A stretch of 64,000 nt of DNA from Chara braunii (Eukaryota > Streptophyta > Charophyceae > Charales > Characeae). Positions 10,979-23,082 of the stretch are shown here, one piece after another (position 1 is the first letter of the stretch; every line of letters starts with the position of its first letter). Location of the stretch: positions 422,648-486,647 of the forward strand of contig BFEA01000321.1 of the NCBI GenBank assembly GCA_003427395.1, given 5' to 3'. The translations under genes and the position numbers were made by a program. Below the pieces are notes generated by a model, which was not told the origin of the DNA, did not search any database, and saw only the letters and a program-made list of their open reading frames with translations.

Positions 10979-11650
10979 TTGTATAAATCTTGGCAAGCTA
11001 CTTTTCCTGCGGGAAGCGCTGTCAAAATTTCTACAAATCCAAGAAGTTAATCAACTTTTGACTTGTCAAAGTTCAGCGTGTCTTTTCCATATATGGATTA
11101 GTATAAATCTGGAAAGTCTCATTTTCTAGAGGGAGTGCTGCCCAAATTTTTACTAATTCAAGGAGTTTGACAAAATTGGACTTTGAGAAGTCAAAATTTT
11201 TCTCAAAATTCTGAATTTAGCCTTGTATAAATCTTGGAATAGCACTTTTCTAGAGGGAGTGCTGCTGAAATTTCTACAAAATTAAGGAGTTAGTTAAATT
11301 CAGTCTAAAGTTGAGCTCGAGCTTTTGTTCCAGTTCATATCTGACTAAGTATAAATTTGGGAAGTCTCCCTTTCTAAAGAAAGTGCTGCCCAAATTTCTA
11401 GTAATTCAGAGAGTTAGACAGAATTTGACTTTCCATAATTAGAGATTAATTTTGCTTTCATATCTGACTTAGGATAAATCTGGGAAGTCTCCCTTTCTAA
11501 AGGGAGTGCTGCCCAAATTTCTACTAATTCAGAGAGTTAGACATAATTTGACTTTCCAGAGTTAGAGATTGTTTCTGCTCTCATATCTCGGCTTATATAA
11601 ATTATGAAAATACATTTTTCCTACGGGAAGCGCTGCCAAAANTTTCTTAG
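10979..11650. repeat. Array 3: six ~123-bp units with a two-tier hairpin
   Basis: Units begin with TATAAAT near 10982, 11101, 11225, 11349, 11472 and 11594. The clearest (11476-11520) has outer arms AAATCTGGG/CCCAAATTT and inner arms CTCCCTTT/AAAGGGAG around 2 nt, with an asymmetric internal loop (AAGT opposite TGCTG). The unit at 11350 has perfect 9-bp outer arms (AAATTTGGG/CCCAAATTT). The unit at 11226 changes the inner stem to GCACT/AGTGC, and that at 10982 changes the outer stem to TTGGCA/TGTCAA. An N lies at 11642. No coding potential. Confidence 0.8.
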
Positions 11651-13088
11651 TTTAGAGGAGATAGATTATATTTTGATAGGTGATTCAGACGATCCACCCA
11701 GAATAGGGGAGATTTTGCAGTTGGTCTACCTTCAGCTTAAGCACTGACTTAAAAATAGACTTAGATTTAGCTAATAAGGAAGTTTTGAGTGAGGATGTAC
11801 TATGGAGTTGTATTCTCCATACACTTATGATCTTAGCTTGGGGATTGGTCTGCCGTGTGTTACAGGTCCTTTTGATCATTTGATCCAAGTTCAGGGTTAG
11901 ATCCAGCTTGATCCCTTGAGGATCACTTACTGTTATCACTGATAACAGGTCGGTTGTCGATTCGTCGGTCTACGACTCAATTTCAACTCTCCCTCTACAC
12001 TCANCCTAAAAGGTTTTAGCCCCGGTGATTTCGTTGTTTTATTAAGGTTTCACCCGGACTTTTATTGAATGGTCATTTGACAAAGGTGCTGAGTATTTAA
12101 TTAAGGTTGGTTGGACAGGAGGTTTTGGGGCTTGCATGGCTAAAGCAAGGGGTATGAATGTCGAAGGTGGTTGGGGTTGACTCCGTGTAGTGTGTGGGCT
12201 GTTGATTTGGTTTGTTGATGTGATGACAGGTATGTGTTGTGAATCAGATTCTGGATTTGGTTCCCTACAATAACACATATACGTATTATTGTGAGAGACC
12301 CCAGCGAAACCATGAAAAGTGATCGTCACATATTAAAATCTTATATATGTATACATGCGTATACTTGGGATGAATTTTTGCATGGGTTGAAGAGCCCCCA
12401 CATTGGAGCCCACTCATAAGCTGAGACTTAGGGACTTAGGGGAGATCTCTCATTTTATTCTTGTCTCTTGCTTTTTGATGATTTTCTTAGTCGGACGTTT
12501 GGTCCTGGGCTGGGATTCGAGGTCCTTGTACAGGACATCCCAAGCCCTAGGCTCTGCAGGGGAGGGGTTTTNCCTCGCGAAGAGCCTATTTGATTTGCCT
12601 ACCGTGACACTCAGGTCGAGAGNCTGAGGTGCCTCGNCGGCTGCACGACTATTCCTTCAGCNGTGCAATGTCGTNAAGGGNTAGGCCCTCACGACNCTNC
12701 AAGTCTGACACTTGAGTGTCATAAGCGGTACTCGAATCCACGAGGGACCGCTTGATTATGGGCACTACATAGTACGCCATCGTTGCGACTGATTGTGTAC
12801 GCCTGCATTGCAAGTCGATATGAGTATGCCCTGCGTCCGCGCGGTTTTATACTAAGTTCAGCGCGCGACGCCTACCCGATTTCTGCATTGGAAAGTTATG
12901 GGTTGGCTACCGAGGGGCTAGGAGCGTTGTCGTGTTGTTGGTATTGTGTCGTTTCGTATATATGTTGTTTTGTGTGTATGAGTGTTCGTAAAGTGGAGTG
13001 CGCGTGGTGTGTGGGATGCGTCCTAGTCGACCGACGATGAGTCGCGCTTGGAACCTCAGCCCCCCCAAGATGTCGGTTCACGTGCGGG
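11651..13088. other. Intergenic with isolated strong hairpins
   Basis: No gene recognised. Hairpins: TAGGCTCT/AGAGCCTA (12548-12588), a perfect TGACACT/AGTGTCA palindrome (12706-12721), and AAGCGGT-CTCG/CGAG-ACCGCTT (12723-12753). Many single unresolved bases lie between 12572 and 12698, so frames there are unreliable. Confidence 0.5.
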
Positions 13089-13434
13089 NNNNNNNNNNNN
13101 NNNNNNNNNNNNNNNNNNNNNNNNNNNNNNNNNNNNNNNNNNNNNNNNNNNNNNNNNNNNNNNNNNNNNNNNNNNNNNNNNNNNNNNNNNNNNNNNNNNN
13201 NNNNNNNNNNNNNNNNNNNNNNNNNNNNNNNNNNNNNNNNNNNNNNNNNNNNNNNNNNNNNNNNNNNNNNNNNNNNNNNNNNNNNNNNNNNNNNNNNNNN
13301 NNNNNNNNNNNNNNNNNNNNNNNNNNNNNNNNNNNNNNNNNNNNNNNNNNNNNNNNNNNNNNNNNNNNNNNNNNNNNNNNNNNNNNNNNNNNNNNNNNNN
13401 NNNNNNNNNNNNNNNNNNNNNNNNNNNNNNNNNN
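13089..13434. other. Assembly gap (N)
   Basis: 346 consecutive unresolved bases. Any open frame through it is artificial. Confidence 0.99.
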
Positions 13435-13739
13435 AACTGATTAGCTTTCGTACTGTGGACTGGTAGCTCGGCGGGGATACGCCCACCGAAGGGAGGTGAC
13501 AGCTCCCGTAAGGTGTAGGTAAGTCGTGCCTCTTGTAGGCCCTATCCTGTCGTAGCGGCTCGCGAGAGGTATGGCTGGCGCACCCGGCCGGAGCGGCTTG
13601 TGGAAGCTCCATGTATATTGCGACGAAGGGCTCTAAAAGCCAACTCCTGCGTGACACGGCCGGGAGGGTCCCGCGCTGCCCCCGTGCGGTGCCGGACCGA
13701 TGCGCCCGACAACGCGATAGTTAAGTCAGACTTAGCGAA
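13435..13739. other. GC-rich intergenic stretch
   Basis: No coding frame, RNA gene or repeat recognised. GACTGGTAGCTCG here resembles the sequence at 39370, which may be a shared dispersed repeat. Confidence 0.3.
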
Positions 13740-14165
13740 CTTAATTCCTTTTTAGCAAGCTCATACCAACTTCAGTACGCTCAGTCATTTACATGTTAAG
13801 TGCAACATAAGTAGACCCAGATCAGTTTCAGTAAGTTCATTGCAGATTCAAAGATCTCATATCATTTTCGGTAAGTTCACCGCAGATTCAGAGAACTCAT
13901 ATCAGTTTAAGTAAGTTCACTGCAGATTCAGAGAACTCAGATCAAATCTCAGTAAGTTCAGTTCAACCTCGGCGAATTCAGCTCCATTTCAACAAGTTCA
14001 GTTCAATTTTGACTTCATATCCAAGTGCGGCTTTCAGGGAAGCAACAATTCAGTCCTCAATTCGGTCTCAGTGACTCCGATCCCAGTGAGTTCAATTTTC
14101 AGTTTCAGTGAGTTCATATTAAGTGAACTCTATCGGTGATCTCAATTTACTCTCAGCATGTCTCA
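13740..14165. repeat. Degenerate short tandem repeat, TCAGTAAGTTCA type
   Basis: About 30-45-bp units built on AGTAAGTTCACTGCAGATTC and AGAGAACTCAGATC. AGTTC and GAACT within a unit can pair (for example between 13918 and 13943). Units shorten and drift rightward. Confidence 0.6.
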
Positions 14166-14169
14166 TTCT

Positions 14170-14480
14170 CAGGGGACATAACGTTGGTCATAGCGGGCAA
14201 CAATGTTGTCCACAGTGAAAGGTCTCAGTGGTAGCAACAACGACGCTGGTTACAGCGAACAGTCCCGATGACAGCAGCGGTAATGTTGGTCATAGAAGGA
14301 GGTCCCAGTGGTAGCAGCGACGACGTTGGTCACAGCGGACAGTTTCGGTGACAACAACAATAATGTTGGCCACAACGGGAGGTCCCGGTGGTAGCAGCAA
14401 CGATGTTGGTAACAATTGACAATCTCGATGACGACAGCAATAGTGTTGGTCATAGCAGGTTCTCCTTGTGAAAGCAAGGA
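14170..14480. repeat. ~57-bp alternating tandem repeat, GTTGGTCACAGC type
   Basis: GTTGGTCAYAGC followed by GGACAGTYTCGGTGACAAC or GGAGGTCCCAGTGGTAGC alternate about six times, giving a higher-order two-part unit. Stops are frequent on the plus strand; a minus-strand open frame is a by-product of the repeat. Confidence 0.6.
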
Positions 14481-14489
14481 CAACAAAGT

Positions 14490-15480
14490 GAGTGTCATTT
14501 GTATTCAGTAAGACCGACCATGTGATGAGTAAGTAGTATCAAGATCAATAAGTATTCTGAGGACAGTGGACTCAAGACAAAATCTTATTAAGCATGACAA
14601 ATATCTCGAGCAGAGCAGACTCATGACCTGAGCACAATCATTAGATATAAGTCACAACATACTACCTTTTTTCAAATACAGGTCAGCACCATGTGGAAAC
14701 GCTCAAGGATCATTGAACAACATACTAACCATTGTTTGATCTCCAAGTATGGCATGATCTTTAGAGAGGAAAGAGAGAACTGACTACAGTGAAAATGGTT
14801 CTATGATTTGTTTGTTCGTTTGCGGCCTTGAAGAGATAAATCTCTTATCTTCTCTCACATGCTCATCGATTTTGTCCTTGCCTTGCGTTAGTCAGTCTTG
14901 GTTCGTTCCGTCTGGCGTTGCTCGATGATTACGTTCTCTGTTAATCTTGTCACAGTTCTCAAAATCAGCAAATTGACAAAATTGACACATGTATGGCACA
15001 CCTGAATTTTATAATTATTATTTGCATTATCTTTATTGTTCCGAATCAAAATAAAAGATTTCTAAGACCGGGGACCGGCGGAGACCGCAATTGAAGGGTC
15101 TCGCTCGAAGCTGGACACACACAAAAGGAAGAGATTTACTTTATGTAATTTATTTATTTATTACAAACATCATCCAAAGTCTGCGTAACAACTTGTTAGT
15201 TTTTCGGTCGCCCAAGGTAGTTTGACTGGAAAAAGTGTGACACCGTGCCCTTATAGTAAGCTAAAAAGTATGAAGCATTGCAACACCATTATTGGTTGTG
15301 GCCCTGGAAAAGAATGAGATGGCAAGCGACCCCCAAGGCGTGAAAGTTAAATTTTCAAGAGGACGCACTTCGAAAAGAACGCACATACATTGTATTTGAA
15401 TACAAAATACATGTTTTCTCGTATTCGAATAGAACATTCCTTTTTTTTTTCGGAGATCAATCCATGGCCTTGTGCTCCCT
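14490..15480. other. Intergenic, no gene recognised
   Basis: No convincing coding or repeat structure seen. Confidence 0.4.
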
Positions 15481-15504
15481 ATCACTGAGATGATGCCTGC
15501 TACA

Positions 15505-15584
15505 GGTCTCTCACGCTCTCTCTCTCTCTCGCTCTTTTTTTTTTTCTTTCTCTCTCAAACACACACGCACACACATACATACCC

Positions 15585-15642
<58 letters not shown>

Positions 15643-15747
15643 ACATATGCACACACACACATACACATACACATACACGCACACGCACACAAATATACAC
15701 GATCTTATATACACGCACTTACTCTTACATGCACACACTCACTCACA

Positions 15748-15805
<58 letters not shown>

Positions 15806-15990
15806 CTGAAACACATATACACATATACACGCACACACACATACACACAATCTCATATACACGCACTCACTCTTACATACATACACCTACGTACACATAC
15901 ATCTCTCTCTCTTTCACACACACCCACACACACATACACATGCGCTCACACATGCATACACACACATGCATACACACACGTGGTGTATAG
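15505..15990. repeat. Compound microsatellite (CT)n and (CA)n
   Basis: Pyrimidine run at 15509-15555, (CA)n at about 15587-15660, (CT)n at 15749-15803, then interrupted CA/CATA to 15985. The His/Thr-rich and Cys/Val-rich open frames here are artefacts of the repeat. Confidence 0.95.
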
Positions 15991-17530
15991 CGAACGTGAA
16001 AAACTATATTAACAAACAAACTATGTGTTGCACACTCGTTCCCTCACAATAAATCAATAAGTATAAAGCATTGTGCAATCTGCTAAAAATAGTTGTGGAA
16101 GGAACACTAATAGACACCCGGTGTTCTTTGACTGCATAGTCTGATGCCCATCCAAATTTTTCAGACAACGTGCTCAGACTAATCTCATGTATGTCTGTTT
16201 AGGAGGATGAGCTTCATATGATCGAAGTCTGGCTTGCATTGTTGAATAATGTACTTTAACCATCATTACGTTTCCACACTTGGGAAACAAAAGTGCAGCT
16301 CGTATATGACCGCATCTTTTGGCGGGGAAGCGTACTGGATTGCAACGGTTGATGATGCCAAAGAAAAAAAAATTCGTGTAGGTTTTATTTTTTGTGCGCA
16401 GAGTATTTTGAGACTCAACATCAATATCTGGGCCAAGTACTAGGGGTTCAAAAATGATACTCCACAAACAATGTCCGCACTCAGTTACTTTTATGAGAAG
16501 AACGCAAATGATGTTATCCAAATGTCACAAAGCAAGCATAAAATTGACTTTTTTTTAGCTATTATGATTTCGAGAGTCTACCATGGACTATCCTACCGTG
16601 TATTATTTTCATTGTCTTGTTTCTGTAGCAATGAGGATGTGAACCTTAGTGTGAGATATTCTACTATATTCTTATTTTATCTGACTAGTTTTCAAATGAT
16701 TGGGATGTGAATCTCGAGGTGGGTAATTTTGTTATGTACGTTTTTACAATGATTGGTCAATTGTATATTATATTGAAAATTTCAGATGAAAACTACAATT
16801 TATCTTTTGGAATTTTAGGTTGAGAACAATGATTCGTAGCGTAACCTCGTAGATACACGTTACGTGCTTAAGCCTATGAAAAAGTAATTCGATAAGTTGA
16901 TTGGATCAATGATAGAAAAAAAAAAAAAAATCTTTGACATCTAAGTACAAGCTGTGAGAGTTAATTTTCTTAAGAGAAAACGTTTTTAAAAATTATGTTT
17001 AAAAATAAAACTGGTCAAATTTATAATTTTGACTTTAAGAATTACGTAAATAAATGAATAATTGTTCGACTAATAGCACCTTGTGTTAATTTAACTTCAG
17101 ATAGGATCATGCTTAGGGAATTAGTGATAAGACTGTTTTGACCTCTGTGTGTGAATACAGTTTTTTGTCTTAGGAACTGCTCCATAATAAGTTTTGAAAA
17201 AGTCCATAACATTTAGAACTACATTATTTATTGTCTTTTGATAACAGGTCGATTTGCTAACTTACCCTCCATCTATCCCGGTAGCAACGCCTAAATATAA
17301 ATCTTGTAGGCGAATTCGTTTTTCATGAGACTTTTTCTTAATAGTCTTTGACTACTCCAACGGAAAACTTTCCTATAATTAAATAATCATTCTATAGTAA
17401 AATTACAATCTAAATTTTTAATTTTCATTCCATCTTAAAAAATATCATTCCAATTTAAAAAAAATTAATCTTACTTGCAAACTTTCATTCCAAGAATAGA
17501 GTATCCCTTCTTATTTGGACTGCATGCTAG
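15991..17530. other. AT-rich intergenic stretch
   Basis: Opposed short frames at 16174-16521 have no recognisable motif. The remainder is AT-rich with many stops. Confidence 0.4.
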
Positions 17531-17707
17531 AGATGGAATGAAAGTCTGGATGAGTTCATGAAATATTTAAATTGGACTGTTATTCTAAGTAAGGATTTTC
17601 AGTCATAAATAAGTTAATACAATCTAAATTAAAAAATATTTGTTGTAGTAGAATGAAAATTTAACTAAAATATTTCATAAACTCGTTCAGACTTTCATTC
17701 CATCTTG
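17531..17707. repeat. Foldback element with ~38-bp inverted arms
   Basis: GATGGAATGAAAGTCTG followed by ATGAGTT-ATGAAATATTT at 17531-17569 is repeated inverted at 17668-17706. About 100 bp of AT-rich sequence lies between. CATTCCATCTT at 17427 may be another end of the same family. Target-site duplication not identified. Confidence 0.6.
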
Positions 17708-19793
17708 AACAAATAAATGTAGTTGGAAGGGAAAGTTCATATTTAGACAGAAACTTATCAAATAAAACTGAAAATTTTAGAATTGGACGAGCATTGGAAT
17801 GATAATTTATAAATATGAAGGATTTTTTTTTTATGAAACGTTCTTTCAACTTTTTCTCGTTGAAATTTTTTTGTTGTCTTAAGAGTTCGTTTGGAGTTAA
17901 TGAAGCAGCTGCGCTAATAGGTGTTGGATTTAAGATTGTTCGTTGAGGAAAATTTAAAGAAGTGATGAATAATTCAATATGATAATGTAAGGTTGATGTT
18001 GTTAAGTGCATAACATGTATCTGCTGCATTCTGAATATATTTCGTGAGTATTTTTTGAATGGTTTGCTGAGATGGTTTTGATTCGCGTAAAAATATCGGA
18101 TAAGTTGCATTTGTGAAAGCGAGAGTGACAACCTACTGTCTTATACCGCTGCTTATAACCTTTATGTTAATAACCTCTATGTCATAAGAGTCTAAATGTT
18201 GCTGAGAGTAAATATGCACCCTAACTAGGATGAGCGAAACATTTATAACCTCTACATTAGTCGAGATTAAAATGTATAAAACCTAATCAACAAATTGTAT
18301 ATTTTTTTCTTTTAAAACTATTGGTTTGACATGTGTTTAACAATAGGAAGCAGAGATTGGTATTCTCTATCGAACAAGGAATTTCCAACACCATATAGCC
18401 CTCACAAATCTTATGTGCATGTTGCAGACAGAGTGGGGGTGTGTGACTGTATAAACAGTCACAATTCCAATTAAAAGTACTAAGGACATTCATGTCAAAA
18501 TAAGTCATTATTTTTTTACATTACCCTATAAAAACAACATATATTTTATCGTCATTGTACTTTTTCGTTTTAACCATTTTTTTTTTTAGTTTTTTATTTT
18601 GTTATGTTTCGTCTGATTTCTCCATCTATAACGTTTTTGAAAATTCAAATAATCAATTATCATTGTTTTGTCCAGTGACATGATTAAAGCGGATGATCGT
18701 AAATTTTGTCCTCCTTCGTGCTCTCACAAAATAATCTATGAAATCCTTAATTCATCACTTTAAGCTTTACATGGAAGTTGTATCTATACCAACTTGTTCC
18801 ATGTACATCTGTCGAGAAAAACCCAAAGGAAAATTTGATGTATATTTATTTAGCAATGGAACCAATCGTTCTTAATTTCGCAAATTTCAGAAAACCTCTT
18901 AACCTCTTAACCTCTTAATATTGCACCACTAAATCCTTAATCCATAGCGTGTTATGCAGTAATTGTACCAATATCAATGGGTCGTCGTTTTCAAATACGA
19001 TTGTTTGTTAACATTTTTTCTACTACAGATACATTGCCTGGACTGAGGTGGGTTACTTGTTTGGCATGAAGGTGGAGTTATGGAATCGGTGATTTCCGAC
19101 CCTCTATTTTGATAGGGCGCCCACTCAGTTTCGTTATAGGATTGGGGTTGTTTGGGCCCTTTGGGTTCACTGCCTTACCGGTCGGGTAAATTGGTAGGGT
19201 AGTGTTCTGAATGATTTTTCAGTCTCTTTTGGTCTCTTTGTCTCTTGAAGCGACGTCCCGGGTACTTCTGAAATAGTCTATAAGAGTATTAATAGATAAA
19301 TTATTCTTTCCTTTCACACACCTAGTGCGACCTCTAACGAGAGTCGGTCCTTGGCAAACTGACAGAGACAATTGTAGGGTCTATTGTCAATCGTGCTTCT
19401 TGATTATAACGTTTTCGCCATTTTTTTTACTATGTTTTTTTTTCCATCTTTTGTGCTTCATCGTTGAATTTTTGAGCTGATGCGCTCGCAAAACTATTTG
19501 TTTCTCGTTTCTTTTCTTACCCTCTTGTTTTTTTACCTTATTCATTTGTTAAAATTGTTCTGCACATTACTATGTTTATGCATTGAGTTTTTGTTTTCCT
19601 CTGCGCCACTCACATAGTTAAGCGACAGGTTATACCTCGTTAGAGTGACTATAATCTTAACCTTCTACGTTTTTCATGCTTTCTTTTCACGATAAAGGTC
19701 TTTTTTTTTCCCTCTTTTTCATTCTTCTTTCATTTTCCTTAATTTCTTCCTCCTTTTATATTTATTATCCCCCTTATCTATTATTTTCTTCAC
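17708..19793. other. AT-rich intergenic stretch
   Basis: No gene recognised. The last 150 bp form a long pyrimidine-rich tract ending in a CACATGTTAG that could serve as a 3' splice site for the reading frame starting at 19799. Confidence 0.4.
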
Positions 19794-20775
19794 ATGTTAG
19801 TGATGTTTTTTTCTCGGAACGATTTAGTCCATTTGAAGATGTATCATGAGTCGAGTTGTCATTGGTGTTCGCTGCCAACGCACTTCATAAGGGAGTGCCC
19901 TTTCAAAAACATGTCGAATGGAGCGGATATGGCGGTCAGGATCCACAATGATATGTCGAGTTCTTTTTTTTCTTCAGACAGTAGGGACAGTGAAATTCTA
20001 CACGCGTCAACACAGACTGTTGGCCCCCCCATTGCCATTGTGCCATATCAGGCACAGCAAAAGAAGAGTTATGACTTTGGTTATGGTAACAATGGAGACA
20101 AATATAGTAACAACGGCAAACACTATAACAGTGACAATAATGGTCAGCGCTACTCTAGATCATGGAATAGGGCTTACAAGGATAGAGACGAGGATGAGAG
20201 GATCGATAAGATCTATGGTTTATTATTTGAGTAGGCGAAAGAGCGGGAACAGCGGAAGGAGGCCTCAAGAGTGGCGACTTTTGAGAAAAAGAAGAAAAAA
20301 ATGCAACTTGAGAAAAAAAAGATAGAAGAGGAAACTAAGAGTCGCAAGTAACAAGAAACAAAGTTAGGGCGGAAAATGTGTAACAGTATGAAAGCAGTTT
20401 GTGTGTCCGCATTAGATAGGAAGATCGAGCTCCCAGGCGATGAGGAGTCGGAAGCAGTAAGCTGATGAAAAAACTCGATGATCTTAAATCGAGATGTGAA
20501 GGGAACATGACTATGTTTAATTTGGATAACTTACAAAAAAAGAAGGAAACCTTGCTTAAAGTGTCCGGTCAAGAGAATGAAGAGCAGATGTTACGAAAAG
20601 AGATTGGTGCGTTCAAAGCTAAAGCCAATGGTACTCAACAGGATAAAAGGGGTGACGAGCTTCTCGTACTGAAGCTGCAGATGGGGGAGTTTATAGTGTA
20701 AGAAAAACGTTGGATGACAAAAGCTCCGAAAAGATGACTCTCAAGGCAGAGAATTCGCATATTGGGAATGAATTC

Positions 20776-21275
20776 AAGGATTTGCACAAGGAATTTATGT
20801 AATTTCGTCATGCAAAAAAAACGGAACATCACCAAAGTTGCCGAGTCTAATCCACATGAAGCTCCATCATGAGGGAAAACCAAAGTAACACTGACTATGG
20901 ATGACATATATACGCTCAGGAACCTTGATGATTTGTACAAGTCATATAAGATGCTTTGGCTAACAAGGATATGACTCTTCGTGAAGGTGAGGCTCTAATC
21001 GAGGCCCACTACTTGATTCTTCAAGGATTTGCGTGGGGAATTTGTGCAATTTCGTCACGCAAGCAAACGGAACAACACCGAAGTTACCGAGTTCAGTTCA
21101 CCTAAAGCTCCATTGCGAGGAGAAATCGAAGTAGCACCGACTATGGATGGCATGGATACTTCCAAGGACCTTGATGGTTTATACAAGGTATATAAGAATG
21201 CCTTGGATGACAAGGATATAACTCTTCATGAAGCTGAAACTTTAATCGAGGCCCATGCCCTGATTCTCCAGCGAG
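20776..21275 (+). repeat. ~250-bp tandem duplication inside the broken gene
   Basis: The segment beginning near 20776 recurs near 21023: AATTTCGTCA-GCAA, ACGGAACA-CACC, GACTATGGATG, ACCTTGATG and ATCGAGGCCCA occur in the same order. The second copy keeps an open frame (21029-21283, with DGLYKVYKNALDDKD). The first has lost its frame, so it decayed more or was relaxed after duplication. Confidence 0.8.
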
Positions 21276-22024
21276 CTCATTAGTGAGGCAATATGTGGTC
21301 AGGACAGACGGATAAGGTTCTCTATTACCACCTTTGTATTCAGTTCACCGGGAGAGCCCTTCAGATTCGGTGGTGGACCAGGCACCGAATTCTGTGGGAG
21401 GCAAGGTGTGTGGTTCAGTTCTCAGTTTTGCTTTCTGTTGTATGTTATGGCCTCTAGAGGACTATCAGAGTCTCACCACTCCACCCCGCCCTTAGCCCCG
21501 CCCCAGCCCCGCCCCCCACCCCGCCCCCCACTCCTCCCCACAAAATAAAACCCGTCTTGCTATGGCCAGGATGTGTGTGTCTAAGCATCGTCTCTCCGTT
21601 CGTCGCACAACCCTCCGAAATACTACTCCTCGGAACCTCAAGTCAACACTAAACGTTATGAAGGTTGGATCGGATTATGATCAAGGTGGTGGTGAGAAAG
21701 TGAAGGAGCGGACTAAGGGTAAAAATATTTTTTTGGTGGATGTAGCACATGTGTTTGAGGACGAGATTCTTTCGCTCCAAGAGGCTAAGGGAACTAAAAG
21801 TTGGCGGGAAGAGTGACTTGGAAGAGCTTTGCATCGAGGAAGGTATCTCTTATATCAGGATCAATCAAGCCAAGAATGATAGTGTGGAAATACGTGCACA
21901 CCAAAATTTCGACGAGTAGCTTAAGACAAAAAAACCACAAATGGATGAGGACGATCAACCTAACTATGCTACTTCCGCTGAGGAGATTAGCGAAGACTAA
22001 GGAGGCGCACTGAGTGTACCATAC

Positions 22025-22520
22025 TTGTGTACGCTCGCTTTACTTTGTTGGGATTATCGAGGATGCCTTCCCGCTGATGAAACTATGTATATCTTCCGTT
22101 TGGTCTTCATTTTTTTAATCCTCTATGGAGTGGTTAGTTGGGGTAGGAAGTTCCAAAGTCTGCTCTCCTCCTTAATCAACACTAAGTATGACTTTCGTCG
22201 TTGTCCAGGTCCGGTTGTCTATGTACTGTTCTCTTCTTGGTATCGTCAAATATATATTGGTTGTACCTCTATAACGGTAGTTGTCCAATGAAAAGAGCAT
22301 GCTAATTCCACGTTACTCAAAGGTTGTATTAGGGCCAATAGAAAATTGTATCGCTGATGTGTACATATGAGTCTGGACGGTTATATTGTTATTCATATCT
22401 TTTCTACTTTCGTACATGATTTGTTCCCCTCTGATAATTTCTTTATTCGTTCGTTCTGTCGTGCCCTCAATTATTCCGCTAAGAAACGACGCAATCGTAC
22501 TTGTAGGCCTTGCACTAGCG
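22025..22520 (+). pseudogene. GIY-YIG nuclease-like domain, decayed
   Basis: In-frame reading gives VYVLFSSWYRQIYIGCTS, then KEHANSTLLKGCIRANRKLYR. This fits the GIY-YIG core: hydrophobic-Y-hydrophobic strand, IYIG-x-T strand, then a helix with an (R)xxxWxxH-like segment. The first glycine position is Val, the catalytic Arg is not where expected, and two TGA codons interrupt (22289 and 22355); both could come from TGG by G-to-A change. A basic tail (AKKRRNRT) and Cys pair follow, and the frame closes inside the foldback element at 22518. GIY-YIG domains occur in homing endonucleases, repair nucleases and Penelope-like retroelements; which applies is unclear. Confidence 0.5.
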
Positions 22521-22799
22521 GTTAATGGAAGACAAAAAATTCGGGTTTTTTTGCCGCATCGCTACAAGCGATAAAAAACAAATAGGCAAAAAAAAATAAA
22601 AAAAAAATCAAAAGCACTGTAAGACCCTCTTCGGAATAGCTTTCAGAGTTCGCCGAATCTTTCTTCGAGTCCGGTGTTTTTGCCAACATTTTCGTTACTG
22701 GTCCAAATACGACGAAACTGAATACAAATATACCTTAAAGCACAGTTTTGGTTAAAAATTCATCAAAATTCACTGAATTTGGGGCCTTTCGTTAACCGC
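22518..22799. mobile_element. Foldback/MITE, copy 1, TIR GCGGTTAATGGAAGAC
   Basis: The left end GCGGTTAATGGAAGAC then AAAAAATTC is mirrored at the right by GAATTT then CTTTCGTTAACCGC. Inside are TTTGCCGCATCGCTACA and TTGCCAACATTTTCGTTAC. The element at 27204 is the same family in opposite orientation. The sequence just outside the right end (CCCCTATGACA, GTGAAACTTCG) is also shared, inverted, with the array at 27606. Confidence 0.75.
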
Positions 22800-23064
22800 T
22801 TATCGAAATGCCCCTATGACAATAGTGAAACTTCGCAAAATACCTCACTCTCCAATGAGACCTGTCATCTTTTGCATATACCCTAGGTTGTCCAACCCCA
22901 GCCCTGGGGTCCGGAGGGGGTCTAGGGGTCCCTGACCCTAGGTTCGGATTAAAAAAAAAAAAAAACACACACAGAAAAAGAGGGGGTTACTCACCACCGT
23001 CATGCACCTCGTGACATTTTTTGCGTGTTGTAAAAAATGCCCCCAATCACTTTGTCAGACCAAA

Positions 23065-23082
23065 ATACCCTAACAAGGGTAT
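23065..23082. repeat. Hairpin repeat, second copy
   Basis: ATACCCT/AGGGTAT arms with an AACA loop, extended by one A-T pair compared with the copy at 5429. It is followed by a similar flank. Confidence 0.6.

Larger units (their letters stand above)
19794..22520 (+). pseudogene. Broken multi-domain gene: CCHC knuckle, coiled coil, SAP-like, GIY-YIG
   Basis: Pieces lie on the plus strand in one order. A CCHC zinc knuckle of spacing C-x2-C-x4-H-x4-C (CHWCSLPTHFIREC) sits at 19857-19898, and a Gly/Asn/Tyr-rich stretch follows. A Lys/Glu-rich coiled-coil-like stretch (20235-20460) is interrupted by TAG at 20232, TAA near 20349 and TGA near 20463. Another charged stretch runs 20465-20700 and an acidic repeat spans 20776-21283. 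At about 21797-21910 comes SDLEELCIEEGISYIRI, which resembles a SAP-type helix pair. A GIY-YIG-like segment closes the gene. Frameshifts separate the pieces, so it is not expressed intact. A pyrimidine tract and AG precede the first piece. That all parts belong to one gene is inferred from order and strand. Confidence 0.5.

Noticed and set aside
12896-13657. Long open frames crossing 13089-13434, 34634-35423 and 52768-53502
   Set aside because: They consist of unresolved bases and are artificial.
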